From Pegoplata infirma (lineage: Eukaryota > Arthropoda > Insecta > Diptera > Anthomyiidae), in the NCBI GenBank assembly GCA_963921195.1, contig OY992536.1, positions 100,838,778 to 100,902,777 on the forward strand: DNA of 64,000 nucleotides, given 5' to 3'. This document shows, one piece after another, positions 56,309 to 64,000 of the stretch. Numbering within the stretch: position 1 is the stretch's first letter; every line of letters starts with the position of its first letter. The notes beneath the pieces were generated by a model. That model worked only from the letters and a program-made list of their open reading frames with translations, had not been told where the DNA came from and searched no databases. The position numbers and the translations under genes were made by a program.

Positions 56309-57241
56309 CCCAATAAACCAAACGATACCGTTATGATATCGAAGCAATATCACCTAGGTGATATTCATTATCATAAGTGATCATCATGAGTCATACGAAA
56401 ACGATAGTGTTTTCGTTCTAAAGTGTACCGTTCCTTATGATATCGTTTTCCAATGAAAAAGTGATACCGTTTTCGCTATCGGTAGAACGATAGTAGAATC
56501 GCCTTAGTCCAGTTTAGTATCGAGAATATATCGTTTTTCCAGGCGATTATGATATCATTGGCAATATCGTAAGTGATATCATTGGCGATTTTTTTAGTGA
56601 TATCGGTATTTATGATATTATTATATTTTCCATATTAAAATTAAAAAAAAAAAAAACTGAAAATCCTGAAAATTTATAAAACTATTTACAATTTCACAAT
56701 AGTCACATTCTTTTTTTAATGTAAAATTTATTAGTGCACAATTTTTTGCAGCAAAAAAATGTTTAATAACAAAATATATTTATATTTTTTACATTTACTT
56801 AAAAATTTTCATTTATTTGAAATTGATTTTATGTTTAAACAGCGCTCAGCATTGATACCTTTTCCACGATCTCCACATTCATCGCCTCGTTTTAATCCAA
56901 ATGATACCTTTCTCTTCCAAACTTCACAGATACCTTTTTCTTCCAACTTCAATGCAGTTCATAACAAAAGATTCAGCTCTACGGAATTTATGATGCATTT
57001 TTTCTTTAATTTTTTTAGATTTAAGATTTTTATTTTAAAATAAAAATTTCCCAAAAAATTGTGTGTTGATTGCCGTTTTTAAAATAAAATTACATATGTT
57101 TTTGAAATAAAACAAAAAGTTTTTGAAGTTTATTTCAAATTTAAATTCCAATTTTTTTTTTGGAATTAATTTTTTTAATAGTTGCTTTAAGTATCATATA
57201 GGTAATAACGTTTTCGCTATTATATCGTTCTTGTGCTTATT
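56309..57241. mobile_element. CCCAATAA-ended inverted-repeat element
   Basis: CCCAATAAACCAAACGATAC at the left; CCCAATAAGCACAAGAACG, inverted, at the right. 56330-56640 is rich in GATATCGTTTTC-like words in both orientations. A 94-codon plus frame (56759-57043) is not recognised and probably chance. Target duplication unclear. Confidence 0.5.
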
Positions 57242-58083
57242 GGGAATAGCTTGTTGTTTAAATTATTAACTAATACAATAAATAATAAGTGTTAATAGAA
57301 GTTCATGTACATTTTTTTTAGTAATTTAAATAATTATATGCATTTTTTGCATTGTTTTAACTGAAGATTTATGAGTGCGGAAAATAATTGTTAAATAGTT
57401 GTAGTAAAATTCTTTAATGCGGATGTCAGTAGGTTGAATAGTTATTAGTAGGGTTGAGATTTTCATGCACTAAAAAAATCGAAAATATGCACTTAAAATA
57501 TGCGCTAAAAAATTCAAAATATGCACTAATAAACCTAAAATTATGCACTAAAAATAAAATATGTGCAAAAAAAATCTTTTTATACGAAAAACTTTTTAAA
57601 ATGCAAAAAAATAACGCATACAATTTAACGCGTAATATTTTAATTAGAAATTAAGACAATCTACAAAAAAATTAAAAAAATATTTTTTCAAATTTAAATA
57701 GTTTTTGAAACAAATAAATTTAAATTTGTGATTTTGTTAATTTATGCCAAAATATGCAAAAGTATGCACTTAAAAGTTGAAAATATGCATTTAAAACCAA
57801 AATATGCAATTACAAATCGACGCCATTTAAACGCAAATATCTTGATTCGGAAAGATAATTGGTAGATATCGTTGTTAGACTATCGACAAAAAACATGCTT
57901 TTGCATGGAAGTATCATACATAGTAATTAGTCAGTGGCGGCAACAGCTTTTGAGTTTGGGGGGGGGGGGGGGGACAAACAACAATAAATGTATTTTGAGA
58001 AAAAGGATGGGGAACCTATAAATCGTCAAAATCGGTTAAGTTGTTTTGGCTATAAAACTGCAGCCGATTTTTCATTAATAGTT
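57242..58083. other. Gene-free stretch with diverged short repeats
   Basis: 57465-57800 has irregular AAAATATGCACTAAAA words, also seen at 62138-62215. 57935-57974 has CAGTGGCGGCAACAG next to a G run (about 57957-57973), possibly a lone hAT-type end. Confidence 0.5.
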
Positions 58084-58795
58084 CCCCAGTTGGCAACGTC
58101 CTCGAGCCATCCTCAGTGACGGAGCGGTGACATGTCAGAGTCACTGCTGACACACACAAGACATCTCTATGTACTGGGTTGAGGACAGTTTCATACAAAT
58201 TTTCAAAATGTCCTCACTCAAAGTCAGCAATGGTCAGGGCTGACCTTATGGGGACATGTCACCTAAGACTTCTTTGGGGAAATGTCTGAAGTAGGTCATG
58301 CGAAAATACAAAAAATTTTCGTATTTCTTTTAGTTTTTACTTTTATCCATTTTCCTTTATAAAGTATCTTTCTCATATTTAGAAAAAACTTTTCGCTTTT
58401 TTTAGTACCAACTGGATTTGAACCTGGAACCTCCAGTTTATTAGTCCCACACCTTACTACTTGTTCCAAACGTTATTTTGAAAATTGTTTGTCTATTTAA
58501 TACTTTTATTCTACTTGTTAGATTTTGATTTTATTTTAAATAAATGGATAATATTGCCATCGTTTTCTTGGAAATTGAAGAGTTGCCCAGATTTTAAATT
58601 CTAATTTAATATACTGATATTCTGAAGACATTTCCTTTAAGACGTCTTAGAGGAATTGTCCACACTATTAAAGCAAACATTGCTGACAATGTTAGGACAT
58701 GTCATCAAGGATTGCCTATGATTTGTCAGAACCTGAAGACATTTCCTCAAGGAATCACTGTGGAAATTTCCTCAGTGACACATTTTCCAACTGGG
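58084..58795. mobile_element. CCCAGTTGG-ended element with tRNA-like core
   Basis: CCCAGTTGGCAACGTCCTCG at the left; CCCAGTTGGAAAATGTGTC, inverted, at the right. CCTCAGTGAC occurs near both ends. GACATGTC words recur inside. The interior holds the tRNA-like sequence at 58410-58478. Confidence 0.5.
58410..58478 (-). tRNA. tRNA-like sequence (degenerate, Ile-AAT-like)
   Basis: The minus strand shows an A-box-like TGGAACAAGTAGTAAGG, an anticodon-loop-like CTAATAA (AAT), and a good B box GGTTCAAATCC about 30 bp later. The acceptor ends do not pair, so it is not a functional tRNA. It is more likely a pseudogene or the pol III head of a SINE-like sequence. Confidence 0.4.
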
Positions 58796-59111
58796 TCAAG
58801 AACAGTTTGTGGTTTATTTAAAAAGTTTTACGTTTTCTCGTTTTTAAAATAAAAACCATTTAACGTTCAGTTTTTTTAAATGACTATTTCTGTTCCTTGT
58901 TTCAAAAATAACAGCATAAACATTAAAGACTTTAGTTAGCATTACATTTTTAAACTCATTTATTTTTTATTTATTTATTTTATTTATTATTTAATTTTTA
59001 ATGATTTGTGTACCTTATTTTTTTTTAAATTGTTGGCATTTTCTAAGTAGAAATCATTCGTTTAATCATGCGTTATAATAATTGCTTAAAAACTGTATAT
59101 GTGGCGTATGC

Positions 59112-59492
59112 TTAATTTTGTAATTGCCTTAAAATAACAATCATACGCAATGTTGTACATTGGTTTATTATTAATAATTTGGCTATTCAGTAAGTAGGTA
59201 CTGGACCGATTGCAGCGAAATTCATAACGGTTATAGCTAACGTAATTTCGAGCTTAAGTTTGGACGCTGGACCCCATATGGCCAATAAAGAAACCACCAG
59301 GGGCCCCTCAAGTAGGACATGTTTAGTGCACAAAATTTGTAAATGCTTTAAAATCACCTACTTTAAATGTGTATAAAAAAATCTAGCGCTGAACTAAAAA
59401 AAGTCTTGATGGTTTTGTTATGTACAATGTCAACTTTCATTTGCTTTTGCTTTCATCCCATTCCGGTTCGATTTGATTTCACTGTAATTTTT
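59112..59492. repeat. ~380-bp dispersed repeat, copy 2
   Basis: Same order and orientation as 4655-5035 (TTTGGCTATTCAGTAAGTAG, ACTGGACCGATTGCAGCG, TTTCATCCCATTCCG). Class unknown. Confidence 0.8.
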
Positions 59493-59599
59493 TTTTTTTA
59501 TCAAAATTGCCACTTTCACAACATGTTTTTTCAAAAAAAATTTCACTTGATAATACGACCATCCAAATTGACAAATATTTTTTATGGAAAATTTTAAGG

Positions 59600-59783
<184 letters not shown>

Positions 59784-59785
59784 GA

Positions 59786-60085
59786 ATTATTGGTCTAGGA
59801 CCCCATAAAGTATATATTTTATTGATCAGTGATCGATTCTAAGACATTCTAGCGATGTTCATCCGTCCGTCCGTCCGTCTGTAGAGGACACAATAAAAAA
59901 AAAATATATAAAAAATATAAAAACACGATTTTTGTCCGAAAATGCTGATCAGCATCTCTGGACCAAAATCGCAGATCAGCATTTTTGGACAAAAATCGTG
60001 TTTTTATATTTTTTATATATTTTTTTTTATCGTGTCCTCTACAGACGGACGGACGGACGGATGAACATCGCTAGAATGTCTATGT
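59786..60085. repeat. Palindrome with ~100-bp arms in a TACCCTCC-family fragment
   Basis: The segment TTCTAGCGATGTTCATCCGT through AAATGCTGATC (59846-59950) returns almost perfectly inverted at 59974-60077, around a ~24-bp centre (AGCATCTCTGGACCAAAATC). A simple left flank carries GGACCCCATAAAGTATATAT. Confidence 0.92.
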
Positions 60086-60089
60086 TTAA

Positions 60090-60380
60090 AAATCAGCATC
60101 TGTGGACCAAACTAGCGGTTTTGGAGTTTTTTAAATATTTATCCAATAAAGTACGCGAAATTTACGAATTTTTGAGCCGGATTTGGTCAAAAATTCGGAC
60201 ATGGGTTTTGGCAACCGCTGGTTGCCGACTGAAGATAACCTTGCGAAATTTTTGCATAAATTTTCCCACAATCAGCTCTAACGTGGCCATCGTTTGGCAG
60301 GTATTACGACATGAAATTCGAAAATTTAAATTTGACGGGACTCTCTACTGTAAATGCTTTAAAATTCTTTTATTTTGAAA
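60090..60380. mobile_element. Relative of the 19711-23935 element, unoccupied site
   Basis: GGATTTGGTCAAAAATTCGG, GGTTGCCGACTGAAGATAAC, CCTTGCGAAATTTTTGCAT and GGCCATCGTTTGGCAGGTAT match the two sides of the Helitron-like insert (20185-20290 and 22954-23015). Minus-strand frames around ELIVGKFMQKF have a partial equivalent in the other copy, so this may be decayed coding sequence. The family is unknown. Confidence 0.6.
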
Positions 60381-61603
60381 TTTTTATTGTTGGATATTTT
60401 TGCAATGCAAAAAAACTTTTCATGGTTAAAACAATATAATTAATCTTAATTTATTTATCCTTAATCATTTAAAATAAAAAGTTTTCGTACATATGTGAAT
60501 CTTTACTTAGGCCAATGTTATTTTCTTAAATTTTGTTAATGTTTAACAACATTTCAACTATACATATATACCATACATTTGCTGTGTTTTTCAATGATTT
60601 AGATTAGCAATTATGATACAAACTCGTGTAATGGTGTCACCCTCCAATCTTCATGAAAACTGGATATGTTGTTCTGAACGAAAATTAATTCGACACATAA
60701 TTTTTTTTTGCTGCACTTTAACTTTTTAATTGGAAGTTTTATTGAATTTCTGTGTTTAATTATGGAAAAATAGCTAAAATGGTATAGTTTGTTGACGTTT
60801 TCCGAACGCCCTTTGATTAAAAAATTTAAAACTTAATCCTTGGTAGCTTTCATAATTCTGAAAAAACTACACTCTCATTAAAATGATTTCAGTTTCTTAC
60901 TATAAATTGGTCAAATTTACACAAATTGCGTAGTTCTACTAAAAATTATTGAAAATTTACAAAATTTTTAGTAGAAATTTACACAATTTAAATTTGTTAA
61001 AATTTACCCAATTTATAGTAGCAAACTGCACTCATTTTTTTGGATTCTAAATAAGTCCAAACAATTAAAAAACACAGCAATTATTTTTGTTTGCCAACAG
61101 CTGACAGAGATGAGTTGTTGGTGATATTAATAAGTAGTGAGAGTGTGGTATACAGTGACTTAAGTGGCGCCACATCAATCATTGTTGTAACAATGATAAT
61201 AATACACATAAAATAATATTTGTTGAATATACAAAAGTATTTTGTTAAATTAGTATGTAAGTTTGTTTGTATAGTTTTTGTATACTCAAACTTATCTACT
61301 TCATACAATTTATTTAATAAATATTTTTTTTTGCTTTTCCACTTAATAAAGACATTAAAATTTAAAATAAATAAAAAAAAATTGTAAAACAAATTTAACA
61401 AACAACAAATTGTCATTTTTTAAATTGAAACATTAATTTCTTTAATAGAATAATATTTTGCTTTTTTATTTTATTACCGAGTTGAAAGTGTCACTTGTTA
61501 TGTTTTATAGAAATACACTGAAAAAAAATAGACAAATTTGAAATACCAGTATTTTGTAAAATGAAATCAATTGAAATGTCCTAACATTTTTTTTTATAAT
61601 ATA
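60381..61603. other. Gene-free stretch with one inverted repeat
   Basis: An imperfect inverted repeat spans 60898-61030 (CTTACTATAAATTGGTCAAA against its inverse CTACTATAAATTGGGTAAAT). The remainder is AT-rich. A 111-codon minus frame at 61081-61416 is low-complexity and not supported. Confidence 0.55.
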
Positions 61604-62114
61604 CTCTCAAAAAAAAAATACAAGAAAAATTTGTAAATTTATTTTTTCTACCTCCTTTTTGACAAATACTCCTTGTTATCTTACAAGCTTTTTATCAATA
61701 ATTTTTCTAATTTTTCAAGCCTTTTACCAAAAAAATTGTAAATTAACAGTTGTTTTGAAGCGATAAATCTTACAAGGAGTTTTCGTGATTTTACTAGATT
61801 TTTTGCTACCTCCTATTTTACGAGAATTCCTAATAAAAATTACGAGATTTTTTTGTAATTTTACAAGATTTTTACCAATAAAATTGTAAAATTACAACTT
61901 TGGCGAAAAAACAAGAAATTCTCGTAAATTTTAATTTTTTTTTTTTTAAACCTTGGAAATTTGTAAAATTACAAGAAAAATTGTAAAATAACAAAAAAAA
62001 ATTGTAAATTTCGATAGAAAATTATTTCTTAAAAAACAAGGAAAACTGTCAAATATTGGTAAAATGGGATTACGAAACTTTTTCTAGTAAGTTGACAAGT
62101 TTATTTTTTGAGTG
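61604..62114. mobile_element. CACTCAAAA-family element, inverse orientation
   Basis: TA-flanked. CTCTCAAAAAAAAAATACAAG at the left, TTTTTTGAGTG at the right. The interior reads as the reverse complement of the 25883 type (ATTGGTAAAATGGGATTACG). Confidence 0.78.
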
Positions 62115-63100
62115 TAATAACCAGGGCAAGGAAGTTCATGCACTAAAAATCGCGTTTTTAGCGCTAAAAATATGTATCAAAAATTTAAAAATATGCATTA
62201 AAAATTTATTTATTTTAATATTTTTTCATAAAAAATCTTAAAACATAAAATTCAGTGGATCATATTTAGCTTTTTTTCGAAATCGTCGGGGTCGTTGCCT
62301 TTTAGGGTCGAAAATAACACACAAAAATACTGGACCTGCAGGACAATGGATTTGGGTTCCTTTTTTGTCTTGAAAATCGGAAAGTTCCGAATAAAGTGAA
62401 CAAACATTTTTAATTTTTAGTTGCTTGTAAATTTTTTTTCTTTTAAAATATATATTTTTTTCTAATTAATTTCAAAATGCATTAAAGGAAATATTAAATA
62501 ATACGATATTTAAAAATATACATCTTCTTCACACTGACAAGGAAGGTTTTTCACAGGGCACCCACCGATTGTCCTGAAACTTACATATCGTCGAACTATA
62601 TTCAATAAATGCCAACTCTAAAAAGCTTACTTTTCAGGAGAGCTAAAAAACTAGTTATTTCGCATATTATTGTAAAAATAAACAATGTACCTTCCATAAG
62701 ATGGTTTAAATATTCTAAATAATTTTTACCTATGCCAAACATTTCATATTTTGCACTTGTTTGCGTATTTTTCAGAGATGGCATTTATTGCTATATCAAA
62801 AAACATTTTTTTTTAGAGTTGGCATATTTTGTCGGAAAATAAAAATATTTTTTTTTCAAAAATTTTTATTAATTTCTTTTTTTTTAGATTTTGTTATCCT
62901 CAGTACGGTAATTGCAAAAACTAAAAAAAGTTAAAAATCTTTGCATATTTGTAAAAGTGGTCAACTTTGGCACTCTGTAACTCACGCTGTATTGTATTAG
63001 GGTCACTCCAAACTAGCTATTTTGAAGCTTATATCATTGACTATATTTGCCCCACTCATAATGTTTCAATCTGATAAATAGTTTAAAAGTTACATACATA
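62115..63100. other. Gene-free stretch
   Basis: Contains ATGCACTAAAAATCGCG-type words (62138-62215) and a lone ACAAGGAAGG MITE end (62540-62598). No gene. Confidence 0.55.
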
Positions 63101-64000
63101 TATAAAGCGTGATCCATTTCGAGGTTCCCAACTTTTTTAAAGAAAAAAAACACAGAAAATTCAAATTTAATGGGGAATGTTTATTATTATTTGAAAGCAC
63201 ATTCTTTGGCATTTATTTTTTGAAGATAATGTCTATCAAATGTTGGCCGTTGCTACGTCGCAGATGGTCCATCCGTTGAGTCCAATTTTCGATGACTCGT
63301 TCGAGCATTTCGACTGGTAACTGGCGAATGACACGCGTGATGTTTTCCTCCAAGGCCTGAATCGAAGGGTTTGTCCGCATAAACTTTAGAATTTATATAT
63401 CCCCACAGGAAAAAGTCTAACGGTGTGATATCACACGATCTTGGTGGCCAATCGACCGGCCCTAAACGTGAAATTATGTGCTCACCGAAGTGTTCTCTCA
63501 ATAAATCCATTGATTGATGCGATGTGTGGGAAGTGACGCCATCTTGCTGAAACCAAATGTCGCCCAGATCACGAGCTTCAATTTCAGGCATCAAAAAGTC
63601 GGTTATCAGGCACGACAACAGTCGCCATTGGCGGTTACGTTCGCACCGGCATAATTTTTAAAGAAATATGGACCGATGATTTCACCGACCCACAAACCAC
63701 ACCAAACCGTTGTTTTTTCTGGATAAAGTGGCAGTTCTTGAATCTCTTCAGGTTTCTCTTCGTCCCAAATGCGGCAATTTTGTTTGTTTACATACCCATT
63801 GAGCCAGAAATGAACCTCATTGCTAAACAAAATTTGCACGAAACACATTCCTCACAGAATGCGAATTTTCGTAATAAAGTTGATCGATTTATAAACGTTG
63901 TTCAGACGTAAGTCTTTCCATTATGAAATGCCAAACAATACTAAACAGAAATAACATGACAGCATGACACGACTCACACGTGATCTGTCAAAACAAGGCT
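63100..64000 (-). mobile_element. Defective mariner element, runs off the window
   Basis: The low-coordinate side has GATCCATTTCGAGGTTCCCA as a likely terminal region. Upstream of the transposase start, GTTTAGTATTGTTTGGCATT (minus strand) looks like the leader. The distal terminus lies beyond 64000. Confidence 0.75.
63213..63921 (-). pseudogene. Mariner-type transposase pseudogene
   Basis: DDE/D transposase that would cut and paste the element. Reading right to left: a start MERLTSEQRL followed by a stop, then a short conserved stretch (YYENSHSVRNVFRA). The product then jumps to the catalytic domain (FSNEVHFWLNGYVNKQNCRI), so the middle of the N-terminal DNA-binding region is deleted. In the catalytic part the first acidic residue is Asn (FSNE instead of FSDE). 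The second is present (WFQQDG) and the third lies in PPRSCDITPLDFF. The spacing of 41 residues from QQD to LDF would fit the DD41D (rosa-like) group, from memory. Frameshifts occur near 63606-63618 (after NGDCCRA) and near 63365 (after DKPFDS). Not functional. Confidence 0.88.

Noticed and set aside
56759..57043. 94-codon plus frame
   Set aside because: Composition is slightly more varied than its neighbours, but no domain, splice context or homologue is recognised.
60890..61030. Another CACTCAAAA element
   Set aside because: The left end CACTCTCATT is similar, but no matching TTTTGAGTG right end or second TA was found.

Overview
The window is strongly AT-rich eukaryotic DNA with no supportable host gene. 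The only long open reading frames belong to transposable elements. These are an RNase H-bearing non-LTR retrotransposon with two intact ORFs, a 5'-truncated second LINE, and a decayed mariner transposase. The element mix (RNase H LINE of LOA/I type, PPRSCD-type mariner, Helitron-like elements ending in CTAGT, and many TACCCTCC-ended repeats with GTCCGTCCGTC tracts) suggests a higher fly (Diptera, possibly calyptrate). That assignment is inference from family knowledge, not proof.

Layout. 1-4646: two Helitron-like elements head to tail, each carrying a 16-bp satellite array; the second also shows its own start, a TGAC microsatellite and six ~145-bp repeats. 4647-6880: unique or weakly repetitive DNA with a hammerhead-like motif. 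6880-10990: a ~4-kb array of a 35-bp unit, with a 315-bp higher-order duplication and a polarity flip near 10.5 kb. 11-19 kb: nested DNA elements, including two hAT-type elements (13391-13789 and 16363-18694); the second is filled with the same 35-bp repeat. 19711-23935: an element with a 9-bp target duplication that has swallowed a CTAGT-ended Helitron-like element, itself holding an A-B-A'-B' palindrome. 24.6-29.7 kb: several terminal-inverted-repeat (TIR) elements. 30485-39520: the retrotransposon, its 5' leader cut by a 3.75-kb hAT element that carries a truncated LINE. 40-46.7 kb: TACCCTCC elements, nested fold-back elements and a ~1.2-kb inverted repeat. 47-64 kb: further inverted-repeat elements, a PBS-like remnant, a tRNA-like sequence, a TTTC microsatellite, a 100-bp-arm palindrome and the mariner remnant, cut by the window end.

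Nothing here works as a host pathway. What holds the window together is nesting. Several insertions can be ordered because the target duplication or an empty paralogous site is visible. The most interesting results are the tandem Helitron-like junction, the link between the 35-bp satellite and hAT elements, and a fold-back family whose 2-bp target duplication is shown by a nested insertion. Coordinates were read by eye; inner repeat borders may be off by a few bases.
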